Positions 1 through 7,200 of a DNA stretch of 10,471 bases are shown here, piece by piece. The first letter of the stretch is position 1. The number at the start of each line of letters is the position of its first letter. Location: positions 22,907 to 33,377 of the forward strand of contig NZ_DHXT01000065.1 in NCBI RefSeq assembly GCF_002413825.1, written 5' to 3'. The notes under the pieces are model-generated. The model was not told where the DNA came from and did not search any database. It saw only the letters and a list, made by a program, of their open reading frames with translations. The translations under genes were made by a program, and so were the position numbers. The DNA comes from Rhodoferax sp. UBA5149. Lineage in GTDB: Bacteria > Pseudomonadota > Gammaproteobacteria > Burkholderiales > Burkholderiaceae_C.

Positions 1-459
1 CCCTTTGAATGGCAGGGGCAAAAACTGGCGCCCAATATCTGTGTTGAGGATCTGTACGGCGAAGAGCTCGGCCAGCTCTTTACCGACCCGGCGCAGGCCC
101 CCACCATCTTCGTCAACATCAGCAACCTGGCGTGGTTCGGCAACAGCCTGGCGATGGACCAGCACCTGCAGATTGCGCGCATGCGCGCGCTGGAGTTCGC
201 GCGCCCCTTCGTGCTGGCGACCAACACCGGCGCGAGTGCGATCGTGGACCATCGCGCGCGCGTTGTCGCCGCCTTGGTGCGCGATACCCGGGCGGTGCTG
301 GTGAGCGAGGTGGAGGGCAGAACCGGCGTCACACCCTATGCCGGGTGGCTTGCGCGTTGGGGCTTGTGGCCGTTTTGGCTGGGGGCCCTGGGCCTGGTCT
401 TGTTGGCGGCGCGCACGCGATGGCGAAAACGCCAGCCGGTCGCTGTTGTCGGGTACTGA
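1..459 (+). CDS. lnt: Apolipoprotein N-acyltransferase, C-terminal part (5' end outside window)
   Basis: Inner-membrane enzyme that transfers an acyl chain from a phospholipid to the N-terminal cysteine of lipoproteins, the last step of lipoprotein maturation. Only the last 152 codons are present, in frame from base 1. The fragment contains ICVEDLYGEE, matching the nitrilase-fold catalytic cysteine region of E. coli Lnt (Cys387, Glu389): here Cys at codon 14 (bases 40-42) and Glu at codon 16. It also contains NISNLAWFGNS and QHLQIARMRALE, both hallmarks of the family. A hydrophobic segment (WGLWPFWLGALGLVLLA) followed by Arg/Lys is the final membrane helix with a cytoplasmic tail. The gene lies directly before glyQ, an order I know from Burkholderiales. 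The catalytic Glu and Lys of the N-terminal half lie outside the window and cannot be checked. Confidence 0.95.
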   Translation, partial: PFEWQGQKLAPNICVEDLYGEELGQLFTDPAQAPTIFVNISNLAWFGNSLAMDQHLQIARMRALEFARPFVLATNTGASAIVDHRARVVAALVRDTRAVLVSEVEGRTGVTPYAGWLARWGLWPFWLGALGLVLLAARTRWRKRQPVAVVGY

Positions 460-480
460 TCCGCCAGCCTCGAACCCCCG

Positions 481-486
481 TAAAAT
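481..486 (+). promoter_or_regulatory. Candidate -10 box for glyQS
   Basis: TAAAAT (5 of 6 matches to TATAAT) lies in the 97-bp lnt-glyQ gap and would give a start near base 493 and a leader of about 64 nt. No convincing -35 is seen 16-18 bp upstream. Similar lone TAAAAT boxes are frequent before genes of this family, so this is a weak call. Confidence 0.25.
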
Positions 487-499
487 CTCCGCTTTACAC

Positions 500-541
500 G
501 CGAAGCCCGTGTCTGTTTCCAAACCCCAGGGCGAAGCCCGT
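500..541 (+). repeat. 11-bp direct repeat in the glyQ leader
   Basis: GCGAAGCCCGT occurs at 500-510 and exactly again at 531-541, with 31 nt from start to start, just upstream of the glyQ ATG. The second copy forms part of a GGGC-GAA-GCCC mini-hairpin (529-539). I recognise no known riboswitch or T-box here. It may be chance or a short duplication. Confidence 0.5.
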
Positions 542-556
542 CCAAGCACCCACGCC

Positions 557-1462
557 ATGTTGACCTTCCAGCAAATCATTTTGAAACTGCAGTCCTACTG
601 GGATGCCCAGGGCTGCGCCTTGTTGCAGCCCTATGACATGGAAGTCGGTGCCGGTACCTCGCACACGGCGACATTTTTGAGAGCGCTCGGGCCCGAGCCC
701 TGGAAGGCGGCCTATGTGCAGCCGAGCCGCCGCCCGAAAGACGGCCGCTACGGCGAGAACCCGAATCGCCTGCAGCACTATTACCAGTACCAGGTGGTGC
801 TCAAACCCGCGCCGGCCAACATCCTGGAGCTCTACCTCGGCTCGCTCGAAGCACTGGGCTTTGATCTGAAGAAGAACGACATCCGCTTTGTCGAAGACGA
901 CTGGGAAAACCCCACGCTGGGCGCCTGGGGTCTGGGCTGGGAGGTCTGGCTCAACGGCATGGAGGTCACGCAGTTCACTTACTTCCAGCAGGTCGGCGGC
1001 ATCGACTGCAAGCCCATCACGGGCGAAATCACCTACGGCCTGGAGCGCCTCGCCATGTATTTGCAGGGGGTGGACAGCGTCTACAACCTGCAATGGACCG
1101 ACACCCTGAGCTATGGCGACGTCTACCTGCAAAACGAAAAAGAGCAGTCGGCCTACAACTTCGAACACAGCGACGTCGACTTCCTGTTCGCGGCCTTCAC
1201 GGCGCACGAAAAACAGGCCAAACATCTGATTGAGGTGCAACTGGCATTGCCGGCCTATGAGCAGGTGCTCAAGTGCGCGCACAGCTTCAACCTGCTGGAC
1301 GCGCGCGGTGCCATCAGCGTCACCGAGCGCGCCGCCTACATGGGGCGCATCCGCAACCTGGCACGCAGCGTCGCCCAGAGCTATCTGGAAAGCCGCGAGC
1401 GCCTGGGCTTCCCGATGGCGCCGCGCGAGTGGGTCGCGCAAATGACGAAGAAGGCAGCATAA
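557..1462 (+). CDS. glyQ: Glycyl-tRNA synthetase alpha subunit
   Basis: Catalytic subunit of the bacterial heterotetrameric (alpha2beta2) class II glycyl-tRNA synthetase, which charges tRNA-Gly in the cytoplasm. The 301-aa product is close to the 303 aa of E. coli GlyQ. Class II motif 2 is seen as RRPKDGRYGENPNR (residues 58-71) and motif 3 as GEITYGLERLAMY (156-168). Other family blocks are MEVGAGTSH (28-36), WENPTLGAWGLGWEVWLNGM (116-135) and the C-terminal SFNLLDARGAISVTER. The frame stays open upstream to 338, but family alignment begins at the ATG at 557 (MLTFQQIILKLQSYW). The longer reading would overlap lnt in another frame. No Shine-Dalgarno site is visible. The stop lies 3 bp before glyS, so the two subunits are translated from one message. 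Confidence 0.97.
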   Translation: MLTFQQIILKLQSYWDAQGCALLQPYDMEVGAGTSHTATFLRALGPEPWKAAYVQPSRRPKDGRYGENPNRLQHYYQYQVVLKPAPANILELYLGSLEALGFDLKKNDIRFVEDDWENPTLGAWGLGWEVWLNGMEVTQFTYFQQVGGIDCKPITGEITYGLERLAMYLQGVDSVYNLQWTDTLSYGDVYLQNEKEQSAYNFEHSDVDFLFAAFTAHEKQAKHLIEVQLALPAYEQVLKCAHSFNLLDARGAISVTERAAYMGRIRNLARSVAQSYLESRERLGFPMAPREWVAQMTKKAA

Positions 1463-1465
1463 AAA

Positions 1466-3622
1466 ATGACGACCAAAAACCTTCTCGTTGAATTGTTTGT
1501 GGAAGAGCTGCCGCCCAAGGCGCTCAAGAAGCTGGGCGAGGCGTTTGCGACGCAACTGGCGGAGCAGCTGCGCACGCAGGGCCTGGCCAGCGCCGAATCC
1601 GTCGTGACGGCTTATGCCTCGCCGCGCCGCTTGGCGGCCCACGTCACCCACGTCTGGCTGAAAGCGGCTGACAAGGCGGTGCAACAAAAGCTCATGCCGG
1701 TGAGCGTCGGGCTGGATGCCGCTGGCCACGCGACGCCCGCGCTGCTCAAGAAACTGCAGGCGCTGGGCGCCGATGTGGCCGACCCGGCGGCGGTAGTGGC
1801 AGCGCTCAGAAAAGCTCCCGACGGCAAGGCCGAAGCCTTGTTCTATGACAGCCTGGTTTCCGGCGCCACGCTCGACACCGGCCTGCAAAAAGCGCTGGAA
1901 GAAGCGATTGCCAAATTGCCGATCCCCAAGGTCATGAGCTACCAGCTGGAAACCGATTGCGAGCTGCCCGGCTGGAGCAGCGTGCACTTTGTGCGCCCGG
2001 CGCACGGCCTGGTGGCGCTGCACGGCAGCACCGTGGTGCCCGTGAAGGTGCTGGGGCTCACGGCGGGCAACCGCACGCAAGGCCACCGCTTTGAGGCCAA
2101 AGTGTCGCCGGTGCTGATCGCGGACGCGGACAGCTATGCCGCCACGCTGGCCCAGGACGGTGCGGTGATTGCATCGTTCGCCGAGCGCCGCGCCGAGATC
2201 GTGCGCCAGCTGGCCGCCGCTGCCGCCCAGGCGGGCCGCGGCAAAGATGGTCAGTCGCACGTGGCGCTCCGGCCCATCGAAGACGAGGCCTTACTCGACG
2301 AGGTAACCGGTCTGGTGGAGCGTCCCAACGTGCTGGTCTGCGAGTTCGAGGCCCAGTTCCTCGACGTGCCGCAGGAATGCCTGATCCTCACGATGAAGGC
2401 CAACCAGAAGTACTTTCCGCTGCTTGATGCCGCGGGCAAGTTGACCAACCAGTTTCTGGTGGTGAGCAACATCAGCCCGGAGGATGCGAGCGCCGTGATC
2501 GGCGGCAACGAGCGCGTGGTGCGCCCGCGCCTGGCCGACGCCAAGTTCTTCTTCGATCAGGATCGCAAGAAGACGCTGGCATCGCGTGTCGAAGGACTGG
2601 ACAAGGTGGTTTACCACAACAAATTGGGTTCACAGGGCGAACGTACGGAGCGCGTGCGCGCAATTGCGAAAGCCATCGGCCAGCAACTCGGTGGCGACAC
2701 CCTGGCGCAAGCGGCCGATACCGCCGCGCGTCTGGCCAAGACCGATTTGCTGACCGACATGGTAGGCGAGTTCCCCGAGTTGCAAGGCATCATGGGCGGC
2801 TACTACGCCCGCCATGATGGCTTGAGCGAAGACATTGCCTTCGCCATTGAAGACCATTACAAACCCCGCTTTGCCGGCGATGAGTTGCCGCGTAATCAGG
2901 TGGGCGTGGTGGTGGCGTTGGCTGACAAGCTGGAAACGCTGGTGGGCATGTTCGGTGTCGGCAACGTGCCGACGGGGGACAAGGATCCCTATGCGCTGCG
3001 ACGCCATGCTTTGGGGGTGATCCGCATGTTGGTGGAGGGGGACATTCAATTGTCTTTGACCGAGCTCATTCGCGATGTCGAGATCACTTTCAAGGTGCTT
3101 GACGTTGGGTCTGACGCGAAGTTGATCGATTTCATCTACGACCGCCTAGCCGGCTCCCTGCGCGAGCAGGGCTATAGCGCGCAAGAGGTCGATGCGGTGG
3201 TATCGCAACGCCCACAGCGCCTGGGCGACGTCCCCAAGCGTCTCGCCGCCGTGCGTGCTTTCGCGGCCCTGCCCGAAGCCGCCGCCCTCGCCGCCGCCAA
3301 CAAGCGCATCAGCAACATTCTTAAAAAAGCGCAGGACGTTGATCCCCATGTCAGCGAACTGCTGCTCAGGGAGCCCGCCGAGATCGCCCTGTACGCGGCG
3401 ATGCAAGACGTGACGCCGAAGGCGAAAGCCCAATTTGACGCCGGCGACTACACCGCCTCGCTGCAAACCCTGGCCGCCCTGCGTGCGCCGGTGGACGCCT
3501 TCTTCGACGGCGTCATGGTCAATGCCGAGGAAGTCGACCTGCGCCTGAACCGCCAGGGCCTGCTGAAAAGCCTGCACGACGCCATGAACCGGGTGGCTGA
3601 TCTGTCCCGGCTCGTTGCCTGA
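1466..3622 (+). CDS. glyS: Glycyl-tRNA synthetase beta subunit
   Basis: Beta subunit of the alpha2beta2 glycyl-tRNA synthetase, needed for tRNA-Gly recognition. It has 718 residues, slightly longer than E. coli GlyS (689). The N-terminal LLVELFVEELPPKAL is the family start signature. Further blocks are GNRTQGHRF (about residues 199-207), TMKANQKYFPL, the KTDLLTDMVGEFPELQGIMG block (about 425-444) that belongs to the HD-like region, and GDKDPYALRRHALGVIRM (about 504-521). The last 130 or so residues, including NKRISNILKKA, form the DALR-type anticodon-binding region. The ATG at 1466 is 3 bp after the glyQ stop. An AGAAGG at 1448-1453 is a distant, weak Shine-Dalgarno, so coupling with glyQ translation is likely. 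Nothing suggests truncation or a frameshift. Confidence 0.97.
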   Translation: MTTKNLLVELFVEELPPKALKKLGEAFATQLAEQLRTQGLASAESVVTAYASPRRLAAHVTHVWLKAADKAVQQKLMPVSVGLDAAGHATPALLKKLQALGADVADPAAVVAALRKAPDGKAEALFYDSLVSGATLDTGLQKALEEAIAKLPIPKVMSYQLETDCELPGWSSVHFVRPAHGLVALHGSTVVPVKVLGLTAGNRTQGHRFEAKVSPVLIADADSYAATLAQDGAVIASFAERRAEIVRQLAAAAAQAGRGKDGQSHVALRPIEDEALLDEVTGLVERPNVLVCEFEAQFLDVPQECLILTMKANQKYFPLLDAAGKLTNQFLVVSNISPEDASAVIGGNERVVRPRLADAKFFFDQDRKKTLASRVEGLDKVVYHNKLGSQGERTERVRAIAKAIGQQLGGDTLAQAADTAARLAKTDLLTDMVGEFPELQGIMGGYYARHDGLSEDIAFAIEDHYKPRFAGDELPRNQVGVVVALADKLETLVGMFGVGNVPTGDKDPYALRRHALGVIRMLVEGDIQLSLTELIRDVEITFKVLDVGSDAKLIDFIYDRLAGSLREQGYSAQEVDAVVSQRPQRLGDVPKRLAAVRAFAALPEAAALAAANKRISNILKKAQDVDPHVSELLLREPAEIALYAAMQDVTPKAKAQFDAGDYTASLQTLAALRAPVDAFFDGVMVNAEEVDLRLNRQGLLKSLHDAMNRVADLSRLVA

Positions 3623-3633
3623 GCCGATACGCC

Positions 3634-4194
3634 ATGAAACTCGTCATCCTCGACCGCGACGGCACCATCAACCTAGACAGTGCCGACTATGTCAAATCTC
3701 CAGAGGAATGGGCGCCTTTGCCGGGCGCGCTGGAGGCCATTGCCCGGCTCAACCACGCCGGCTGGCATGTCGTGATCGCGTCCAACCAGTCGGGCTTGGG
3801 GCGGGGCCTGTTTGACGTGTCCACCCTCAACGCCATGCACACCAAGATGCACAAGCTGCTGGCGGCGGTGGGCGGGCGAATCGATGCCGTGTTTTATTGC
3901 CCGCATGCGCCCGATGAGGGCTGCCGCTGCCGCAAGCCGGAGCCCGGCCTGTTCGAGCAGATCGGCGAGCGTTACGGGCTGGACCTGGCCGGCGTGCCGG
4001 CGGTGGGCGACACGGCGCGCGATGTGCTGGCCAGTGTCGCCGCCGGATGCGAGCCGCATCTGGTGTTGACCGGCAAGGGCGCGACCTACCGCGGGCGCAG
4101 CTTGCCCGAAACCTTTCCCAAAGCGCTGCGGGTCCATGATGACCTCGCCGCATTTGCCGATTTTCTGATTGCGCGGGAAACTGCCGCCGCGTGA
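3634..4194 (+). CDS. gmhB: D-glycero-beta-D-manno-heptose-1,7-bisphosphate 7-phosphatase
   Basis: HAD-superfamily phosphatase that removes the 7-phosphate from heptose-1,7-bisphosphate in ADP-heptose synthesis for LPS inner core. The 186-aa product has the HAD nucleophile motif DRDGT at residues 7-11 (Asp7, Asp9), motif II Ser50-Asn51-Gln52, motif III lysine in CRKPEPG (Lys101) and motif IV GDTARD (Asp126, Asp130). The GmhB/HisB-type zinc loop is present as FYCPHAPDEGCRC, with Cys89, His91, Cys97 and Cys99. The gene begins 11 bp after glyS with no clear Shine-Dalgarno site. A GGCTC/GAGCC hairpin (3609-3625) covers the glyS stop codon. In the wider family the same fold also includes histidinol-phosphatase, but the absence of his genes and the lnt/plsC neighbourhood favour GmhB. 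Confidence 0.92.
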   Translation: MKLVILDRDGTINLDSADYVKSPEEWAPLPGALEAIARLNHAGWHVVIASNQSGLGRGLFDVSTLNAMHTKMHKLLAAVGGRIDAVFYCPHAPDEGCRCRKPEPGLFEQIGERYGLDLAGVPAVGDTARDVLASVAAGCEPHLVLTGKGATYRGRSLPETFPKALRVHDDLAAFADFLIARETAAA

Positions 4195-4195
4195 T

Positions 4196-4223
4196 TCGAC
4201 AACTTCTTTGCTATTAAAATAAT
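4196..4223 (+). promoter_or_regulatory. Candidate sigma70 promoter before plsC
   Basis: TCGACA (4196-4201, 5 of 6) is separated by 16 bp from AATAAT (4218-4223, 5 of 6). A start near 4230 would leave about 42 nt before the plsC ATG. The -10 lies inside the AT-rich palindrome of the repeat at 4210-4266, so either the repeat supplies the promoter or the match is a by-product of its AT-richness. Confidence 0.35.
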
Positions 4224-4266
4224 AGCGTTCTGTGCACTATCAACGGGGGCTAGAGCCCTGAATTAC
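4210..4266 (+). repeat. Short palindromic interspersed repeat, copy 1 (intergenic)
   Basis: The element starts with a perfect 6-5-6 palindrome, GCTATT-AAAAT-AATAGC (4210-4226). A part matching copy 2 follows, with shared blocks such as ACGGG and GCTxGxGCC and a TGAxTT end. Read against the reverse complement of 5054-5111, I count 14 of 17 matches in the palindrome and about 60 percent in the rest. The layout resembles short repeats I remember as common in Comamonadaceae genomes, both between genes and in them. It fills nearly all of the 77-bp gmhB-plsC gap. Confidence 0.65.
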
Positions 4267-4271
4267 CTTAC

Positions 4272-5006
4272 ATGTCCTTGATTCGATCAATACTGCACAT
4301 GGCGTGGATACTGATCACGGTGATTCCGTGGGGACTCACGCTGGTGGTGATTTCCGTGTGGGTGCGCCGCACGCCGCTGTGGTGGTTCGCCGTCAACTGG
4401 TTTCGTCTGGTCATTTGGGGCACACGCGTGATTCTGGGCATTCAGGTGCGGGTCAGCGGCATGGACAACCTGCCGCAAGGGGCGAGCAGCCCGGCGATTT
4501 TGCTGTCCAAACACCAGTCCACGCTGGAGACCCTGCTGCTGCCGACCCTGATGCCGCATCCGCTGGCCTTTGTCTTCAAGCGCGAGCTCTTGCGCCTTCC
4601 TTTCTTTGGCTGGTCGATGGCGCGGCTGGACATGATTCACATCAACCGCGAATCGCGGGCCGCCGCCCTCAAGCACGTGGTGGCACAGGGCAAGCGCTTG
4701 CTGGCCCAGGGCACCTGGATCATCATGTTCCCCGAGGGCACGCGAATTGCCCGTGGCGAAAAAGGCACTTACCAGACGGCCGGCACCCGGCTCGCGGTTG
4801 AAACCGGGGCGCCGGTGATCCCGATTGCGGTGTCGTCGGGTAAATGCTGGCCGCGCAAAGGCTTTATCAAGGTCCCCGGTGTGGTGGATGTCTCGATTGG
4901 GCCGCCGATTCCCAGCGTTGGACGCGAGCCCAAGGAGCTGATGCGCGAGGTTGAGGCCTGGATCGAAGCCGAGATGCGCCGGATTGACCCCGAGGCTTAC
5001 GTTTAA
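4272..5006 (+). CDS. plsC: 1-acyl-sn-glycerol-3-phosphate acyltransferase (PlsC-like)
   Basis: Membrane enzyme that acylates lysophosphatidic acid to phosphatidic acid in phospholipid synthesis. The 244-aa product opens with hydrophobic segments (about residues 8-30 and 38-57). The acyltransferase blocks follow: motif I KHQSTLET (His81, Glu86), motif II FKRELLRLPFFGW (102-114), motif III FPEGTR (153-158) and motif IV VIPIAV (182-187). Motif I is HX4E rather than the classical HX4D. I know this form from betaproteobacterial homologues, so it is probably functional. The ATG at 4272 lacks an evident Shine-Dalgarno site. The 77-bp gap upstream holds a palindromic repeat and a possible promoter, and the YgjP gene starts 10 bp after the stop. 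Substrate range cannot be read from the sequence; other lysophospholipid acyltransferases share these motifs. Confidence 0.88.
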   Translation: MSLIRSILHMAWILITVIPWGLTLVVISVWVRRTPLWWFAVNWFRLVIWGTRVILGIQVRVSGMDNLPQGASSPAILLSKHQSTLETLLLPTLMPHPLAFVFKRELLRLPFFGWSMARLDMIHINRESRAAALKHVVAQGKRLLAQGTWIIMFPEGTRIARGEKGTYQTAGTRLAVETGAPVIPIAVSSGKCWPRKGFIKVPGVVDVSIGPPIPSVGREPKELMREVEAWIEAEMRRIDPEAYV

Positions 5007-5016
5007 GCGCAACGCC

Positions 5017-5913
5017 ATGCACCCGCTGCTACGCTTCACGCTCGATCTTTTTGAGTCAAATCAGGCGCCAGCGCCCGTCAACAATGCGCAACCAGCTATT
5101 GAATTAATAGCGGCTGGCGCTGGCGAGCCCGCCAGTCGGCTGCAGGATCTGATCGCCCCCGCCACCTTTCGCCATCCCCGCGCCAACCGCGAAGCGCGTT
5201 TGGCGGATGCCCTCGTGGCCTATGAGTTCAAACGCGGCAAGCGGCGCACGATTGGTTTTTCGGTCGGGCCGCAAGGTCTGGTGGTGCGCGCCCCGAAGTG
5301 GGTGCCGCTGTATGAAGTGGACGCCGCCTTGCAGGAGAAATCGATGTGGATCATCCGCAAGCTGGGCGAGACCGCGGAACGTCACGAACGGCTGGTGTCC
5401 CAGCGCATCGAGTGGCGGGACGGCACCACGATTCCTTTCCTGGGCCAGCCGGTGACGGTGGTGCTGGACCCGCGCCATGGCTTTGGTGCCGCCGGCGCCG
5501 AGCTCCAGACCGGCACGCCGGGCCTGACGCTGCAGGTCGCGCTGCCGCACGCGGCTACTGCGGAGCAGATCCGGGACGCGGTGCAGGCCTGGCTGATGCG
5601 CCAGGCCAAACGCGTTTTCATCGAGCGGCTGGACCACTTTGCGCCGCAGTTGCAGGTGCAGTGGCGCAAGCTCTCGCTCAGCAATGCCGCGACGCGCTGG
5701 GGCAGCGCCCGTGTTGACGGCGCCATCCGGCTCAACTGGCGCCTGATTCATTTCCGCCAGCCCGTCATTGACTACGTGGTGGCGCATGAGCTCAGCCACT
5801 TGCGGGTGATGGACCACAGCCCGCGTTTCTGGGACACCGTGCGTTCGGTGGTGCCCGACTACGCCGCACTGCGCGGGCAGCTCAAGGATGAAGCGGCGCC
5901 GCGCTGGCAATAG
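5017..5913 (+). CDS. YgjP-like zinc metallopeptidase (M48-related, DUF45)
   Basis: Predicted zinc-dependent metallopeptidase of the YgjP/DUF45 family; the physiological substrate is not known. The 298-aa product carries VVAHELSHLRVMDHSPRFW near its C-terminus. HELSH (257-261) gives two zinc-binding His and the catalytic Glu, and His267 in DHSPRFW is the likely third ligand. Before it lies the family block WRKLSLSNAATRWGSARVDGxIRLNWRLI (about 216-244), and the RRTIGFSV region (76-83) opens the conserved domain. Residues 1-65 are poorly conserved; residues 13-36 are encoded by an inverted copy of the intergenic repeat. I chose the ATG at 5017, 10 bp after plsC, because the earlier in-frame start at 4951 would overlap plsC by 56 nt and reads as shadow sequence. 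It lies in the same run of genes as plsC, without its own visible promoter. Confidence 0.85.
   Translation: MHPLLRFTLDLFESNQAPAPVNNAQPAIELIAAGAGEPASRLQDLIAPATFRHPRANREARLADALVAYEFKRGKRRTIGFSVGPQGLVVRAPKWVPLYEVDAALQEKSMWIIRKLGETAERHERLVSQRIEWRDGTTIPFLGQPVTVVLDPRHGFGAAGAELQTGTPGLTLQVALPHAATAEQIRDAVQAWLMRQAKRVFIERLDHFAPQLQVQWRKLSLSNAATRWGSARVDGAIRLNWRLIHFRQPVIDYVVAHELSHLRVMDHSPRFWDTVRSVVPDYAALRGQLKDEAAPRWQ
5054..5124 (-). repeat. Short palindromic interspersed repeat, copy 2 (inside the YgjP gene, inverted)
   Basis: Reverse-complemented, 5111 down to 5054 aligns almost without gaps to copy 1 (4210-4266). It starts with the same 6-5-6 palindrome (GCTATT/AATAGC at 5095-5100 and 5106-5111) and ends in a GCGCTGGCGCC and TGATTT stretch. 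A further perfect 9-bp inverted repeat, GCCAGCGCC (5067-5075) with GGCGCTGGC (5116-5124), encloses it and could close one long hairpin. The element is read through in frame and encodes an Ala/Pro-rich linker, AIELIAAGAG being its last part. Confidence 0.7.
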
Positions 5914-5952
5914 CGCCTGCGCACCGCGCCATCCGCCAACACCGTTGCCCTC

Positions 5953-7200
5953 ATGGATCTGAGCTATGACACCCTCACCACGCTGGCGCTGGCCTTGGGG
6001 CTGGGCCTGCTGATCGGCATCGACCGCGAGCGCCGCAAAGGCAGCGGCCCGACGCGGCATTTTGCCGGCATCCGCACCTTCTCCCTGGTGTCGCTGGCGG
6101 GTGCGGTGGCGCAGTCCCTGAATCAGCCCTGGATCACGCTGGTGGCCGCCGTGCTGGTGGCCACGCTGGCCGTGATCTCGCACATGAAAGACCGCTCCCG
6201 CGATCCCGGCGTTACCACCGAAATGGCCTTGTTCGTGACCTTTCTGCTGGGCGTGCTGGCGGTGGAGCAGCAGGCGGTGGCGGCGGCGGTCGGTGTGGTG
6301 GTGGCCGGCCTGCTGGCGGCGCGTGTGCCGCTGCAACGTTTTTCCACCCGCACCCTGTCGGAGCAGGAGCTGCGCGACGCGCTGGTGCTGGCCGCCTCGG
6401 CCCTCATCATCCTGCCGCTGGCGCCGAACCAGCCGGTGGCCTGGCTGGGCGGCGTCAACCCGCGCACGGTCTGGCTGCTGGTGGTGATGATCATGAGCGT
6501 GCAGGCGGTCGGGCATGTGGCCTTGCGCTTGTTTGGCGCCAAGCTCGGGCTGCCGCTGTCGGGGCTGGTGGCGGGTTTCGTCTCCAGCACGGCCACCGTG
6601 GCCGCCATGGGCGCGCGCGCGCGCAAGCGACCCGAGCTGCGCATGGCCTGTGTCGCCGCTGCCTGGTTTTCCACCGTGTCCACGGCCTTGCTGCTGGCGT
6701 TGATGGCGCTGGTGCTGCAGCCGACCGCGCTGCGCAGCCTCGGCCCGTCCCTGGCGTGTGCGCTGGCCACGGCCCTGGTGCTGGGTCTGGCCGCCCTGAG
6801 ACGCAGCGACACGCTGGCGGACGATGGTCAAGAGATGGGGCGCGCCTTCAGCCCGGTCCAGTCGATCGGCCTGGCGCTGCTGCTCTCGGCCATCACGGCG
6901 GTCGTGGCCTGGGTGCAGGGGGTATTCGGTACCTTGGCTATTTATGCGACCACGGCGCTGGCCGGTTTTGCCGACCTGCACTCACCGGCGGCGGCCGTCA
7001 TCACCCTGTCAGCCCAGGGCGGCATCGAGCCCGCCACTGTGTTGACGGCGGTGTTGCTGGCCTTCTCCACCAACACGATCAGCAAGATCATCGCCGCCTA
7101 TGCGGCCGGCGGCGCGCGCTTCGGCACCCCGGTCTCGCTCGGTCTGGTGGCCGTGGCCGTGGCGGCGTGGCTGCCTTGGGGGCTGACCCTGGTTTGGTGA
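5953..7200 (+). CDS. MgtC/DUF4010 family polytopic membrane protein
   Basis: The 415-aa product is an integral inner-membrane protein of unknown transport or signalling role. Its N-terminal third is MgtC-like: GLGLLIGIDRERR (residues 16-28) and GIRTFSLVSLAGA (39-51) are the typical first blocks, followed by helices at about 60-77, 90-104 and 107-124. The remaining part fits DUF4010, with GLVAGFVSSTATVAAM (204-219), a run of hydrophobic helices from about 232, and FSTNTISKII (371-380). I estimate 11-13 membrane segments. In MgtC itself the N-terminal domain is linked to magnesium limitation and virulence, but that function should not be transferred to this two-domain family. The ATG at 5953 is 39 bp after the YgjP stop, with no Shine-Dalgarno site. 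Whether it belongs to the same transcript is open. Confidence 0.85.
   Translation: MDLSYDTLTTLALALGLGLLIGIDRERRKGSGPTRHFAGIRTFSLVSLAGAVAQSLNQPWITLVAAVLVATLAVISHMKDRSRDPGVTTEMALFVTFLLGVLAVEQQAVAAAVGVVVAGLLAARVPLQRFSTRTLSEQELRDALVLAASALIILPLAPNQPVAWLGGVNPRTVWLLVVMIMSVQAVGHVALRLFGAKLGLPLSGLVAGFVSSTATVAAMGARARKRPELRMACVAAAWFSTVSTALLLALMALVLQPTALRSLGPSLACALATALVLGLAALRRSDTLADDGQEMGRAFSPVQSIGLALLLSAITAVVAWVQGVFGTLAIYATTALAGFADLHSPAAAVITLSAQGGIEPATVLTAVLLAFSTNTISKIIAAYAAGGARFGTPVSLGLVAVAVAAWLPWGLTLVW

Noticed and set aside
338..556. N-terminal extension of glyQ
   Set aside because: The extension overlaps lnt in another frame, and GlyQ family length and alignment begin at the ATG at 557.
460..556. 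Glycine riboswitch or T-box before glyQ
   Set aside because: The gap is too short and lacks the conserved sequences of either element.
494..2260. 588-codon open frame on the - strand across glyQ and glyS
   Set aside because: It is antisense to two certain genes. Its translation is Arg/Gln/His-rich low-complexity sequence typical of GC3-biased shadow frames.
3315..3330. CTTAAAAAAG run in glyS as a programmed frameshift site
   Set aside because: The A-run is in the wrong register for a -1 slippery heptamer, and the encoded NILKKA is a conserved GlyS segment.
4951..5016. Earlier start for the YgjP gene
   Set aside because: It overlaps the plsC 3' end by 56 nt, and the added residues are out-of-frame plsC sequence.
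5104..6981. 625-codon open frame on the - strand over the YgjP and MgtC/DUF4010 genes
   Set aside because: The product is repetitive in Gln, Arg, Gly and His without any domain, as expected for the complement of Ala/Leu-rich membrane protein coding DNA.
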